A stretch of DNA of 64,000 nt from CAVSRC01 sp963830205 (lineage in GTDB: Bacteria; Pseudomonadota; Alphaproteobacteria; Rhizobiales; Kaistiaceae). The stretch covers positions 3,735 to 67,734 of the forward strand of contig CAWHLP010000034.1 of NCBI GenBank assembly GCA_963830205.1. The letters run 5' to 3'. The position numbers were made by a program, and so were the translations under genes. How positions within the stretch are numbered: the first letter of the stretch is position 1; each line of letters starts with the position of its first letter. Below are positions 12,756 to 22,245 of this stretch, piece after piece. A model generated the notes under the pieces. It saw only the letters and a program-made list of their open reading frames with translations, made no database searches and was not told where the DNA came from.

Positions 12756-14344
12756 GCCGGAACCGGCACCGGGCGGGTGCTGATGGCCGCGGTGCTGATC
12801 GCCTCGGCCTCGGCCAGCGTGATGTAGGTGCGGTGCTGCCAGGCGGGGTCGTGCTGGGGATAGTCGGAGCGGAAATGCCCGCCGCGGCTCTCGGTGCGGG
12901 CAAGCGCCGCAGCGGCGATGATGCGCGCGGCGGTGAGCATGTTGAGCAAGCGCTCGGAGCGGCAGTTGCGGCCAAGCTCGTCGATGGCCGCCAGGGCCCC
13001 GATCAATCCCTCGCGCGTGCGCACGACGCCGACCAGCGCGGTCATGGTCTGGCGCAGGCGGGTCACGGCGGCGGGGTCCGGCATCTCGTCCAGGGCCACC
13101 TCGTCGGTCTCCGTGACGGCCATGCGCATCGGCTGCGGCAGGTGGTCGGCAAGGTCGTCGGCGATGCGGGCGGCAAAGACGACCGCTTCGAGCAGGGAGT
13201 TGGAGGCCAGGCGATTGGCGCCGTGGGCGCCGGTCGAGGTGCATTCGCCGCAGGCCCACAGGCCGTCGAGGGTCGTGCGGCCGTGGCCATCGGTGAGGAT
13301 GCCGCCCATGTGGTAGTGCTCGGCCGGCGCGATCGGGATCGGCTGCGTAACCGGGTCGAGGCCGGCCTCGCGGCAGTACTTGTAGACGGTGGGGAAATGC
13401 TCGGGGAAGCCGGCGCCGATCGCCTCGCGGCAGTCGAGGAAGGCGCCGCGGCCGGCCTGCACCTCGGCATAGACGGCGCGGGCGACGACATCGCGCGGCG
13501 CCAGCTCGGCCAGCGGATGGACGGCGAGCATGAAGCGCTCGCCGGCCTTGTTGATCAGCTTGGCGCCCTCGCCGCGCAGCGCCTCGGTCGCCAGCGGCGC
13601 CGGGTCGCGGCCGACGTCGATCACGGTCGGGTGGAACTGCACGAATTCGGGATCGCCGATCACCGCGCCGGCACGGGCGGCCATGGCGACGCCGCCGCCG
13701 GCCGCCTCGGTCGGGTTGGTGCTGATGGCGTAGAGGTGGCCGATGCCGCCCGAGGCGAACACGATGGCGCGCGCGGCAAAATGCAGAGCCGGCCCACCCT
13801 CAACGGGACGCGCGATGAGGCCGGTGACGCGCCGGCCCTTGTGGGTCAGGCGCTCGCCGACATAGCCCTCGAACAGGCGGATCGACGGCGTCTTGCGCAC
13901 GTGGGCGACGAGCGCCGCCATGATGGCGGCGCCGGCCATGTCACCGGCGACGTGGACGACGCGGCGCTCGGAATGGGCCGCCTCGCGCGACATCGACAGA
14001 TGCCCGGCAAGGTCGCGGTCGAAGGGCACGCCGTATTCGAGCAGATCGTAGATGCGCTGCGGCCCGTCGGAGATCATCAGGCGGGCGATCCTCTCCGCCA
14101 CGATGCCGTCGCCGGCGGCAATGGTGTCGGCGAGGTGCTTCTCGACCGAGTCGCCGGCGGACATGGCGGCGGCGATGCCGCCCTGCGCCCAGGCGGAGGA
14201 CGCCCCCTCGCCGATCGGCGCGGCCGAGATGACGGTGACCGGGCGCGGCGCCAGGCGCAGCGCCGTGAACAGACCGCCGACCCCGCCGCCAACGATGACG
14301 ACGTCGTCGGACACGAGTGGCGATGCGGCGAGCTTCTGCAACAT
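12752..14344 (-). CDS. nadB: L-aspartate oxidase
   Basis: FAD enzyme oxidising L-aspartate to iminoaspartate for quinolinate synthesis. The 530-residue product has the dinucleotide-binding VIVGGGVGG at residues 16-24, the flavin-loop segment GASSAWAQGGIAAA, HYHMGGILTDGHGRT, and the ECTSTGAHGANRLASNSLLE region typical of L-aspartate oxidase. Overlaps nadC by four bases and follows a GNAT gene by 8 bp. Confidence 0.96.
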   Translation of the reverse strand: MLQKLAASPLVSDDVVIVGGGVGGLFTALRLAPRPVTVISAAPIGEGASSAWAQGGIAAAMSAGDSVEKHLADTIAAGDGIVAERIARLMISDGPQRIYDLLEYGVPFDRDLAGHLSMSREAAHSERRVVHVAGDMAGAAIMAALVAHVRKTPSIRLFEGYVGERLTHKGRRVTGLIARPVEGGPALHFAARAIVFASGGIGHLYAISTNPTEAAGGGVAMAARAGAVIGDPEFVQFHPTVIDVGRDPAPLATEALRGEGAKLINKAGERFMLAVHPLAELAPRDVVARAVYAEVQAGRGAFLDCREAIGAGFPEHFPTVYKYCREAGLDPVTQPIPIAPAEHYHMGGILTDGHGRTTLDGLWACGECTSTGAHGANRLASNSLLEAVVFAARIADDLADHLPQPMRMAVTETDEVALDEMPDPAAVTRLRQTMTALVGVVRTREGLIGALAAIDELGRNCRSERLLNMLTAARIIAAAALARTESRGGHFRSDYPQHDPAWQHRTYITLAEAEAISTAAISTRPVPVPA

Positions 14345-14352
14345 GATCGGCC

Positions 14353-14817
14353 TCAGGCGAGTGACTTGGTCATTGGATGAACGAAGACGGCAAACCTCTG
14401 CTCTGGCGCGCCGTCGTCACGCCAGCCTCGCGCGACATAGAATGCATGCGCCGTGGCCGTGCTGGTGAGCCGCCCGATGCCGAGCCCTTCCGCCCGGAGC
14501 GCACTTTCGATCGTCGCGAGCAGCGCCGTGCTCACGCCGGAAAAGCGGGCCTCAGGCGAAACATAGTTCAGCAGCACTTCGCCGCGCACATTGCAACCGC
14601 CGACGCCGACGACCGCGTCGTCGCGTTCCGCCACGAACAGCCGGTTGTCGGGATTGTCGAACCATGCGGCGACGCCGGCTGGCGACTTGTTTGCCAGCCA
14701 ACGATCAAGGTTCTCCTGCACGCTGCCGTGATCTCGCTCGCACAGGGTCGTAATGGAAGCGATCAGCACGTGGCTCATCGCTTCGGCATCAGCCGGATTC
14801 GCTTCGCGAATGATCAT
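14353..14817 (-). CDS. GNAT family N-acetyltransferase inside the nad operon
   Basis: 154-residue single-domain GNAT protein: an N-terminal MIIREANPADAEAM beta-alpha start, a central LLNYVSPEARFSGVSTALL acetyl-CoA-binding region (a variant of the Q/R-x-x-G-x-G/A loop), and a C-terminal AHAFYVARGWRDDG motif. It lies tightly between nadA (34 bp) and nadB (8 bp) on the same strand and is almost certainly co-transcribed. The substrate is unknown; nothing in the sequence ties it to NAD chemistry. Confidence 0.85.
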   Translation of the reverse strand: MIIREANPADAEAMSHVLIASITTLCERDHGSVQENLDRWLANKSPAGVAAWFDNPDNRLFVAERDDAVVGVGGCNVRGEVLLNYVSPEARFSGVSTALLATIESALRAEGLGIGRLTSTATAHAFYVARGWRDDGAPEQRFAVFVHPMTKSLA

Positions 14818-14851
14818 GGCAGCCTTTCGACCCGAGTCGACAGCCCCCGTC

Positions 14852-15934
14852 TCAGCTCTTCAGATTGACCATGCGCTCGACGGCGCGGCGCGCCTTGGCT
14901 GCCACCATCGGGTCGATGGTGACCTCCTCGCCCATGGTGAGCAGGCTGTCGAGAATTCGCGGCAGCGTGATCCGCTTCATGTGCGGGCAGAGGTTGCACG
15001 GCCGGATGAACTCGATGTCCGGGTTCTCGGCGGCGACGTTGGAGGCCATCGAGCATTCGGTGACGAGCAGCACCTTGGCCGGGCGCTTCTTCTCCACCCA
15101 GGCGCTCATCTTGGCGGTCGAGCCGGTGAAATCCGCCTCGGCGAGCACGTCCGGCGGGCATTCGGGATGGGCGACGATCTGGATGCCGGGATTGGCCTCG
15201 CGATATTCGCGCAGCTCCTTGCCGGTGAAACGCTCATGCACCTCGCAGGCGCCGGTCCAGGCGATGATCTTCACGCTTGTCTGCGAGGCGACCCACTTGG
15301 CGAGATACTGGTCGGGCAGCAGGATCACCCGCTCGGCGCCGAGGCTCTCGACCACCTCGACCGCATTGGACGAGGTGCAGCAGATGTCGCTCTCGGCCTT
15401 CACGTCGGCGGAGGTGTTGACATAGGTGACGATCGGAACGCCGGGATAGGTCTCGCGCAGGAGGCGCACGTCGGCCCCGGTGATCGAGGCGGCGAGCGAG
15501 CAGCCGGCGCGGCGGTCGGGGATGAGGACGGTCTTGTCCGGATTGAGCAGCTTCGATGTCTCGGCCATGAAGTGCACGCCGCACTGGACGATGACGTCGG
15601 CGTCGGTCTTGGTCGCGGCGACGGCAAGCTGGAGCGAATCGCCGGTGATGTCGGCGACGCAGTGGTAGATCTCGGGCGCCTGGTAGTTGTGCGCCAGGAT
15701 GACGGCGTTGCGCACCTTCTTGAGGTCGTTGATCGCCTTGATGTAGGGCGCCATCACCGGCCATTCGATGGCCGGGATCACGTTCCTGACGCGCTCGTAG
15801 AGGTGCGCCGTCTCGCGCGCCACCTCATCGGTGTAAGCGAGCGAGGGCATAGGCAGCGGTTCCATCGCCGCGCCGCCCTTGCGGGCCGACAGGCCGGGCC
15901 GCACAAGAACCTCGGATTCCAATCCGATTGTCAT
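14852..15934 (-). CDS. nadA: Quinolinate synthase A
   Basis: Condenses iminoaspartate with dihydroxyacetone phosphate to quinolinate using a [4Fe-4S] cluster. 360 residues. The cluster cysteines are visible in three places: DVIVQCGVHFMAET, DICCTSSNAVE, and CNLCPHMKRI near the C-terminus. AHNYQAPEI is the conserved substrate-binding start. First gene of the operon; a 25-bp palindrome lies just upstream. Confidence 0.97.
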   Translation of the reverse strand: MTIGLESEVLVRPGLSARKGGAAMEPLPMPSLAYTDEVARETAHLYERVRNVIPAIEWPVMAPYIKAINDLKKVRNAVILAHNYQAPEIYHCVADITGDSLQLAVAATKTDADVIVQCGVHFMAETSKLLNPDKTVLIPDRRAGCSLAASITGADVRLLRETYPGVPIVTYVNTSADVKAESDICCTSSNAVEVVESLGAERVILLPDQYLAKWVASQTSVKIIAWTGACEVHERFTGKELREYREANPGIQIVAHPECPPDVLAEADFTGSTAKMSAWVEKKRPAKVLLVTECSMASNVAAENPDIEFIRPCNLCPHMKRITLPRILDSLLTMGEEVTIDPMVAAKARRAVERMVNLKS

Positions 15935-15956
15935 CCTGCGTTTTCTCCGGTCACCA

Positions 15957-15981
15957 ATATATACTCAATTAGAGCATATAT
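15957..15981. promoter_or_regulatory. Palindromic operator candidate upstream of nadA (NadQ site?)
   Basis: Arms ATATATACTC and GAGCATATAT (9 of 10 pairs match) with a 5-bp AATTA centre. It starts 23 bp upstream of the nadA start codon in the nadA/panE divergent spacer and is embedded in locally AT-rich DNA, suggesting overlap with the nadA promoter. A dimeric repressor of NAD synthesis is the natural candidate, and a NadQ-like gene is at 5209-6198. I do not remember the published NadQ consensus well enough to claim a match. Confidence 0.65.
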
Positions 15982-16153
15982 CGGAGCTTAAAATATCCGG
16001 CCAAAGCCGGGGCACGCTCAACGATATAAGCACGTTCTGAGCAAAAGACAAAGTCCCAGCCATGAAATTCCCACATGGCACACATCAGGATTTTAGATTG
16101 TTTGGCGCCGCCGCTTGCCGCTACGCTCGCCCCGAGGGGAAGGAGCGACGGTC

Positions 16154-17107
16154 GTGAAGATCGCGGTGATGGGCGCCGGCGGCATCGGCGGCTATGTCGG
16201 TGGCCGCCTGGCGGAAGCCGGTGAAGACGTGTGCCTGATCGCGCGCGGCGCGCATCTCGCCGCGCTCAAGGCAAACGGCCTTCGCATCGAGAGCCCGCAC
16301 GGCAATGCCGCCCTGCCCGCGGTGCGCGCCGTCGCCGACCCCGCCGAGGTCGGCCCCGTCGATCTGGTGCTGTTCGCGGTCAAGCTCACCGACGCCGATG
16401 CGGCAGCCCGGTCGCTGGCTCCGATCGTAGCGCCGCACACCCGCATCGTCACATTGCAGAACGGCATCGACGGCAAGGACATCGTCAGCCGCCATATCGA
16501 CCCGGCGCAAGTGGCCGCCGGCGTCATCTACCTCGCCGCCTACATCAAGGCGCCCGGCGTCATCATCAATCCCGGCGGCGTGCACCGCATGGTCATCGAC
16601 CGGATGGGCGAGGATGCGGTGATGGCGGCGTTCTTCGCCGCCTGCGGACGGGCGATCGGCATCGAGGCGCTGCCCACCGACACCATCCAGCACATGCTGT
16701 GGGAGAAGTTCATCGTGATGACGGCGTTCTCCGGCGCCACCTGCATCACGCGCCTGCCGATCGGCGCTGCGCGCCAGCATGCCGAGACGATGGACTTCCT
16801 GCGCCAGCTCGCTGACGAGACAATCGCCGTCGGGCGGGCCATGGGGCAGGTCTTCGACAATGGCCACGCCGACCGCGTGATCGCCCTGTCGCTGAACCAG
16901 CCCTACGAGCAGAAGGCTTCGATGCTGGTCGACCTGGAAGCCGGCCGGCCGCTCGAACTGCCGTGGCTGCAGGGCAAGGTGGTCGAACTGGGGGCCCGCT
17001 TCGGCATCCCGACGCCGGCAAGCTCGGCTGTCGTGGCGGCGCTGGCGCCCTTTGTCGACGGTGCGCCGAACCTTGAACGCAAGCTGGAGGCGAGAGCCCG
17101 CACATGA
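16154..17107 (+). CDS. panE: 2-dehydropantoate 2-reductase (ketopantoate reductase family)
   Basis: NADPH-dependent reductase family of pantothenate synthesis. 317 residues from GTG 16154, which has AAGGAG nine bases upstream and begins VKIAVMGAGGIGG, the Rossmann loop directly at the N-terminus; an earlier ATG at 16115 would add 13 unlikely residues. Further family features are LFAVKLTDADAAA, TLQNGIDG and the C-terminal EQKASMLVDLEAGRPLEL. The stop overlaps the next gene (ATGA), coupling it to an MFS transporter. Some homologues act on other 2-oxo acids, so substrate is less sure than family. Confidence 0.85.
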   Translation: MKIAVMGAGGIGGYVGGRLAEAGEDVCLIARGAHLAALKANGLRIESPHGNAALPAVRAVADPAEVGPVDLVLFAVKLTDADAAARSLAPIVAPHTRIVTLQNGIDGKDIVSRHIDPAQVAAGVIYLAAYIKAPGVIINPGGVHRMVIDRMGEDAVMAAFFAACGRAIGIEALPTDTIQHMLWEKFIVMTAFSGATCITRLPIGAARQHAETMDFLRQLADETIAVGRAMGQVFDNGHADRVIALSLNQPYEQKASMLVDLEAGRPLELPWLQGKVVELGARFGIPTPASSAVVAALAPFVDGAPNLERKLEARART

Positions 17108-18339
17108 CAGGCGAACAGACGAGGGCCACGCACGGCCTGCTGCAGTCTATTCCCGTGGTGATCGCCGCCGGCTGCATCATCTCGGCGGTCGGCTTCGGCC
17201 CGCGCTCGACCATGGGCTTCTTCCTGACGCCGATCACCAACGACTATGGCTGGGGGCGCGAGGTGTTCGCGCTCGCCATCGCCATCCAGAACCTCATCTG
17301 GGGCATCGGCCAGCCCTTCGTCGGCATGCTCGCCGATCGCTACGGCACGGCGCGGGTGCTGTCGGGCGGCGCGCTCATCTATGCGCTCGGCCTGGCGCTG
17401 ATGGCACATAGCGGCACACCGGTGGCGCTGCAGTTGACCGCCGGCGTTCTCATCGGCCTCGGCATCTCCGGCTCCGCCTTCCTGCTGGTGATGGCGGCCT
17501 TCGCGCGGCTGCTGCCGCCCTCCATGCGCACGCTCGGCTTCGGCCTCGGCACGGCGGCCGGCTCGGTCGGCCAGTTCATCTTCGCGCCGCTCGGCCAGGG
17601 CTTCATTTCCGCCTATGGCTGGCAGACCGCGCTCACCCTCATGGCCGGCATCGTTCTTGTCGTCCCGGTGCTCGCCTTCGTCATGCGCGGCAGGCCGGCG
17701 GCCGTGCCCGTCCGCCACGGCGAGGCCGACCAGACGATCGTGGCCGCGCTCAAGGAAGCCTTCAGCCACGGCTCCTACCGGCTCTTGGTCGCCGGCTTCT
17801 TCGTCTGCGGCTTCCAGCTCGCCTTCATCACCGTCCACCTGCCGCCCTATCTCATCGATATCGGCATCCCGGCGATGTACGGCGCCTATGCGATCGGCCT
17901 CATCGGCCTGTTCAACATCATGGGCTCGATCGCCTCGGGCGTGCTCTCCGGGCGCATGGCGCGGCGCGTCATTCTGGTCTGGCTCTACATCGCCCGTTCG
18001 GTGCTGATCGCCGTCTTCATCCTGCTGCCGCCGAGCATCCCCTCGACGCTCATCTTCGCGGCGCTGATCGGCTTCCTGTGGCTGTCGACCGTGCCGCCGA
18101 CGCAGCAGATCGTCGCCGTCATGTTCGGCACACGCTACATGGCGACGCTGTTCGGCTTCGTCTTCTTCTCCCACCAGGTCGGCTCGTTCCTCGGCGTCTG
18201 GCTCGGCGGCTATCTCTACGACACGACGGGCTCCTATACGGTCGTGTGGTGGCTGTGCGTGGCACTGGGCGTGTTCGCGGCCATCGTCCATTGGCCGATC
18301 GTCGAGCGCGCGGTCGAGCGGCCGGCCATGGTCGGCTGA
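17104..18339 (+). CDS. MFS transporter
   Basis: Inner-membrane major facilitator of 411 residues with about 12 hydrophobic segments. The N-terminal half contains FGPRSTMGFFLTPI and the loop 2-3 motif VGMLADRYGTARVL (the MFS G-x-L-a-D-r-x-G-x-r signature). Translationally coupled to panE by a four-base overlap, so the cargo may be a small carboxylic acid related to the reductase, as in oxalate/formate-type carriers. That is inference from context. Confidence 0.88.
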   Translation: MTGEQTRATHGLLQSIPVVIAAGCIISAVGFGPRSTMGFFLTPITNDYGWGREVFALAIAIQNLIWGIGQPFVGMLADRYGTARVLSGGALIYALGLALMAHSGTPVALQLTAGVLIGLGISGSAFLLVMAAFARLLPPSMRTLGFGLGTAAGSVGQFIFAPLGQGFISAYGWQTALTLMAGIVLVVPVLAFVMRGRPAAVPVRHGEADQTIVAALKEAFSHGSYRLLVAGFFVCGFQLAFITVHLPPYLIDIGIPAMYGAYAIGLIGLFNIMGSIASGVLSGRMARRVILVWLYIARSVLIAVFILLPPSIPSTLIFAALIGFLWLSTVPPTQQIVAVMFGTRYMATLFGFVFFSHQVGSFLGVWLGGYLYDTTGSYTVVWWLCVALGVFAAIVHWPIVERAVERPAMVG

Positions 18340-18407
18340 ACCGCCCTCGCCTTTCCGGACGGCATGCGCTTATGGTGCGGCCAGCAAGGATGACGAGGAG
18401 GACTGTC

Positions 18408-19400
18408 GTGGACCGCTTCAAGGCGCTGCTGATCACCCGCGACGAGGCGACCAAGGCCCAGTCGGTCGGCGTGAGCGAACTCGGCCTCGCCGACCTCATG
18501 CCGGGCGATGTCGACGTGCGCGTCGCCCATTCGACGGTGAACTACAAGGACGGCCTGGCGATCACCGGCAAGCTGCCGGTCGTGCGGCGCTTTCCCATGA
18601 TCCCCGGCATCGATTTCGCCGGCACGGTGACCGCCTCCTCCCACGACGGCATCAGGGCAGGCGACAAGGTCGTGCTCAACGGCTGGGGCGTCGGCGAGGT
18701 CCATTATGGCGGCTACAGCCAGATGGCGCGGGTCTCCGGCGACTGGCTGATCCCGCTGCCCGAGGGCCTGAGTGGCGCCGAAGCGATGGCGATCGGCACC
18801 GCCGGCTACACCGCCATGCTCGCTGTCATCGCGCTGGAGAAGCATGGCGTGACGCCCGAGGCCGGCCCGGTGGTGGTGACGGGGGCTGCCGGCGGCGTCG
18901 GTTCGGTCGCCGTCGCGCTGCTGGCCAGCGCCGGCTACACCGTCCATGCGGTCACCGGCCGGCCGGACAAGGCGGATTACCTCACGGATCTCGGCGCCAG
19001 CGAGATCGTCTCCCGCGACGAGCTGACCGGAACGCCCAAGCTGCTTGCCAGGGAGCGCTGGGCGGCCGGCATCGACAGCGTCGGCGGCACGATCCTCGCC
19101 AACGTCCTCTCTATGACCAGATCGGGCGGCGCCATCGCCGCCTGCGGCAATGCCGCCGGCATGGAGCTCGCGACTTCGGTGGCGCCGTTCATCCTACGCG
19201 GCGTGTCGCTGCTCGGCATCAATTCGGTCTATGTCCCCAAGCCGCTGCGCATCGCGGCCTGGGGCCGTCTGGCGAGCGATCTCGACCGCGGCAAGCTCAG
19301 GGCGTTGACCACGACCATCGGCTTCGACGACATCATCGCCGCAGCGCACGACATCGCCGAGGGCAAGGTGCGCGGCCGCCTCGTGGTCGATATCGATTGA
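18408..19400 (+). CDS. acuI: AcuI/YhdH-type acrylyl-CoA reductase (MDR family)
   Basis: NADPH-dependent medium-chain reductase. 330 residues from GTG 18408, preceded by GAGGAGGA; an in-frame ATG at 18390 is possible but has no better site. No zinc-ligand pattern; instead NYKDGLAITGK, PGIDFAGTV, the Rossmann TGAAGGVGSVAVALL and GRPDKADYLTDLGASEI fit the AcuI/YhdH subfamily, which reduces acryloyl-CoA to propionyl-CoA. Lies 68 bp after the MFS gene; followed by a palindromic repeat. Confidence 0.88.
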   Translation: MDRFKALLITRDEATKAQSVGVSELGLADLMPGDVDVRVAHSTVNYKDGLAITGKLPVVRRFPMIPGIDFAGTVTASSHDGIRAGDKVVLNGWGVGEVHYGGYSQMARVSGDWLIPLPEGLSGAEAMAIGTAGYTAMLAVIALEKHGVTPEAGPVVVTGAAGGVGSVAVALLASAGYTVHAVTGRPDKADYLTDLGASEIVSRDELTGTPKLLARERWAAGIDSVGGTILANVLSMTRSGGAIAACGNAAGMELATSVAPFILRGVSLLGINSVYVPKPLRIAAWGRLASDLDRGKLRALTTTIGFDDIIAAAHDIAEGKVRGRLVVDID

Positions 19401-19410
19401 CACCACGCCC

Positions 19411-19482
19411 GTAGCCCGGATGGAGCGCAAGCGCAATCCGGGGCTGCCGACCCCGCAATCCGCTTCGCTCCTTGCGGGCTAC
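19411..19482. repeat. GTAGCCCGGATGGAGCG palindromic repeat
   Basis: GTAGCCCGGATGGAGCGcaagcgcaatCCGGGG pairs with CCCCGcaatccgcttCGCTCC..GCGGGCTAC, giving a long imperfect hairpin right after the acuI-like stop codon. This family of intergenic palindromes is common across proteobacteria. It could act as a terminator for acuI and the convergent DUF3096 gene. Confidence 0.75.
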
Positions 19483-19492
19483 CGGGTGGCGC

Positions 19493-19654
19493 CTAGCCCG
19501 GCCCGCCGTGCATGAGGCCCGGCCACATGCCGAAGACGCCTATCAGGATGAGGTAGATCGCGACGATGTAGTTGAGCAGCCGCGGCACGATCAGGATGAG
19601 GATGCCGGCAATCAGTGCGACCAGCGGCTGTATGGCGAGAGCGCCCATATACAT
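19493..19654 (-). CDS. DUF3096-type small membrane protein
   Basis: 53 residues from the ATG at 19654 (MYMGALAIQPLVALIAG), preceded by GGAGG. Two hydrophobic stretches, roughly residues 5-23 and 26-46, separated by P-R-L-L-N-Y, and a short Gly-rich tail. Length and pattern match the small DUF3096 membrane proteins. Function unknown. The frame is open upstream but the start with the ribosome-binding site is clear. Confidence 0.78.
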   Translation of the reverse strand: MYMGALAIQPLVALIAGILILIVPRLLNYIVAIYLILIGVFGMWPGLMHGGPG

Positions 19655-19759
19655 CAGGTGAGCCTCCTTGTTGGCATTGCATGGATCAACAAGGCACGTG
19701 CTCTCGCTCCGGCATTTGTCAAGCCGGACGATGACCGCTGGTTCCCGATGCCAGCTCAC

Positions 19760-19898
19760 GCGCCCCCTCACCCGCTCGCTTCGCTCGCGACCTCTCCCCA
19801 ACGGGGCGAGGTGGAGCCCTGCCGAAGGGCGTCCGAATTCGTCCCCTCTCCCCAGCGGGGAGAGGGACAGGGTGAGGGGGTGCCGAGCTATCCGGAAG
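19760..19898. repeat. Dispersed GC-rich palindromic repeat, copy 1
   Basis: Contains CCCCCTCACCCGCTCGCTTC, CGCGACCTCTCCCC..GGGGCGAGG, CCCTCTCCCCAGCGGGGAGA and GGGTGAGGGGGTGCCGAGCT followed by ATCCGGA. The same modules recur near 42911-43010 and 44676-44790, so this is a dispersed intergenic repeat family with nested hairpins. It fills the space between the DUF3096 gene and the end of glyS. Confidence 0.8.
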
Positions 19899-19930
19899 GA
19901 TGAGCGCGCGGACGCTGCCTTAAGCTAGGC

Positions 19931-22106
19931 TCACCCCCCGACGCGCGAGAAGTCGGCAACGGCGAGCGTCGCCTGGCGCAGGCGGTCGAGCAGCTTCAGG
20001 CGATTGGTGCGCAGCTTGGGGTCGTCGGCGTTGACCATGACCTTGTCGAAGAAGGCGTCGACTGCGGGGCGCAGGCGCGCCAGCGCCGCCATCGCCGCCT
20101 GGAAGTCCTCGATCTCGATGGCCGCCCTGGCCTCGCTGCCCGACGAGGCGATCGCCTCGAACAGCGCCCGCTCCTCCGGCTCGACGACAAGCTGCGCATC
20201 GACGGAGCCTGAGTAGCGCTCGCCCGATTTCCTCTCCTCGTCGCGCAGGATGTTGGCGGCGCGGCGATAGCCGGCGAGCAGGTTGGCGCCGTCGTCCGTG
20301 TCGAGGAAGGCGGCGAGCGCATCGATGCGGCGCACGATCATCACCAGGTCGTCCTGGTCGCCGAGGGCAAACACGGCATCGACCAGATCGTGGCGGGCGC
20401 CCTGCTCACGCAACTGGACCTTGAGGCGGTCGGCAAAGAAGGCGAGCAGGTCGGTGAGCACTTCCTCGCGCACGAAGAACTGCTTGGCCTCGCTGCCCTC
20501 CGGCGCCGTGGCGCGGATCGATGCGGCGACCGTATCGGCGTGCTCGGCAAACACGTGCAGCAGGCGCAGGCGGATGCCGTGCTGGAGGATCAGGCTGATG
20601 ACGCCGAGCGCGGCGCGGCGGAGCGCATAGGGGTCCTTGGAGCCGGTCGGCTTCTCGTTGACCGCCCAGAAGCCAACCAGCGTATCGAGCTTGTCGGCGA
20701 GCGCGATGGTGATGGCGACCGGATCGGTGGGCACGCGGTCGGACGGCCCGACCGGTCGATAATGGTCCTCGATGGCCGTGGCCACCGACATGTCCTCGCC
20801 GGCCGCGGCGGCGTAATAGCGCCCCATCAGGCCCTGCAGTTCCGGGAATTCGCCGACCATCTCGGTGACCAGATCGGCCTTGGCGAGCATGGCGGCGCGC
20901 TCGGCGAGGTTGCCGTCGGCCGGCACCAGGGGCGCGATCTCGCGCGCCAGCCGCTTGAGCCGCTTGATGCGGGCGCCCTGGGTGCCGAGCTTCTCGTGGA
21001 AGACGATGGCATCGAGCTTGGGCAGGCGCTGTTCGAGCGGGACCTTGAGGTCGGTCTCCCAGAAATAGCGGGCGTCGGCCAGGCGCGCGCGGATGACGCG
21101 CTCGTTGCCGGCGATGATCGCCTTGCCGCCGTCGCTGGCGGCGATGTTGGCGACCAGGATGAAGCGGTTGGCGAGTATCACCTGCGGCTTGACCATGCGT
21201 TCGGGCATCCCGTCCCGGCGTACGCTGCGGTTGAGCACGAAGCACTTCTGGTTGGCGCGGATGGTGGTGCGGATGACCTCGGGCGGAATTTCCAGGAACG
21301 CCGCGTCGAAGGTGCCGACATGGACGACGGGCCATTCGACCAGCCCGGCGACTTCTTCGAGCAGCCCGTCGTCCTCGAAGAGTTCGAGGCCGAGCGCCAG
21401 CGCCTGGTTGCGCGCATCGGCGAGGATCATCTCTCTGCGCCGGTCGGCGTCGAGGATGACCTTGGCGCGCTCCAGCTTGGTCACATAGTCGTCGAAGCGG
21501 CGCACCGTGATCGGCTCCGGCGCCATGAAGCGATGGCCATAGGTGGTGTCGCCGGACTTGAGCCCGCCGATGGCGAAGGGCACGATCTCGGTGTCCGAGG
21601 TCTCCGGGCCGAAGACGCACAGGATGGAATGCAGCGGTCGCACCCAGGTCAGGCTGCCGGCAATGGCCGAGCTGTCGCCCCAGCGCATGGACTTCGGCCA
21701 GGGGAAGGACTTGACGATGCCGGGCATGAATTCGGCGATGACCTTGGGCGCTGGGCGGCCGGGCTTCTCGATCACCGCGACATAGAAGTCGCCCTTCTTG
21801 TCCGGCTGCACCGTCGCCTGCTCGATCGACGCGAGGCCCGCCCCCTTGAGGAAGCCTTCGATGGCCTTGTCGGGGGCGCCGACGCGCGGACCTTTGCGCT
21901 CCTCGCGCTGGTCGGGCGAGCGGGCCGGCAGGCCGTGGACGGTGAGCGCCAGCCGGCGCGGCGTGGCGAAGGCCTTCGCCCCCTCGTAGGTCAGGCCGGC
22001 ATTGACCAGCGCGTCGGTGACCAGCTTGCGCAGGTCCTCGGCCGCCTTGCGCTGCATGCGCGCCGGGAATTTCTTCGGAGAAAAGCTCAAGGAGGAGGTC
22101 AGGCAT
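19931..22106 (-). CDS. glyS: Glycyl-tRNA synthetase beta subunit, interrupted by a +1 frameshift near its start
   Basis: Partner of GlyQ in the bacterial alpha2beta2 glycyl-tRNA synthetase. From ATG 22106 the protein begins MPDLLLELFSEEIP, the conserved start, but then leaves frame; the rest (ARMQRKAAEDLRKLV...) continues one base further on. The extra base is in a GGG run at 22065-22067 (CCC in the gene's sense). Removing it restores a protein of about 724 residues. An alternative start at ATG 22114 keeps the downstream frame but replaces the conserved N-terminus. As glyS is normally essential, a sequence error is more likely than a true mutation. It is separated from glyQ by three genes. 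Confidence 0.9.
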
Positions 22107-22159
22107 GGGTGCATTCGCGAACGAGGAGTTGCGCGTTTGTTAGTCGAACGTGGTTGCGA

Positions 22160-22245
22160 AGTCCACGCAGCGCGGTCGCCGTTGATATTTAGGGAATTTA
22201 GTTATATAGCTAGATACTGTAGATTGACCCGAAGGAGACGCTGCA
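22160..22245 (+). promoter_or_regulatory. AT-rich promoter region of the DUF433/DUF5615 pair
   Basis: About 80 bp between the divergent glyS start and the DUF433 gene is markedly AT-rich compared with all neighbours (for example TTAGGGAATTTAGTTATATA) and holds a TAGCTA core. An AAGGAG ribosome-binding site sits about nine bases before the ATG at 22246. It probably contains the promoter and any autoregulatory operator, and may also contain the glyS promoter on the other strand. Confidence 0.5.

Noticed and set aside
22065..22067. Programmed ribosomal frameshift in glyS
   Set aside because: No slippery site or stimulatory structure is evident, and the same +1 pattern occurs in unrelated genes.
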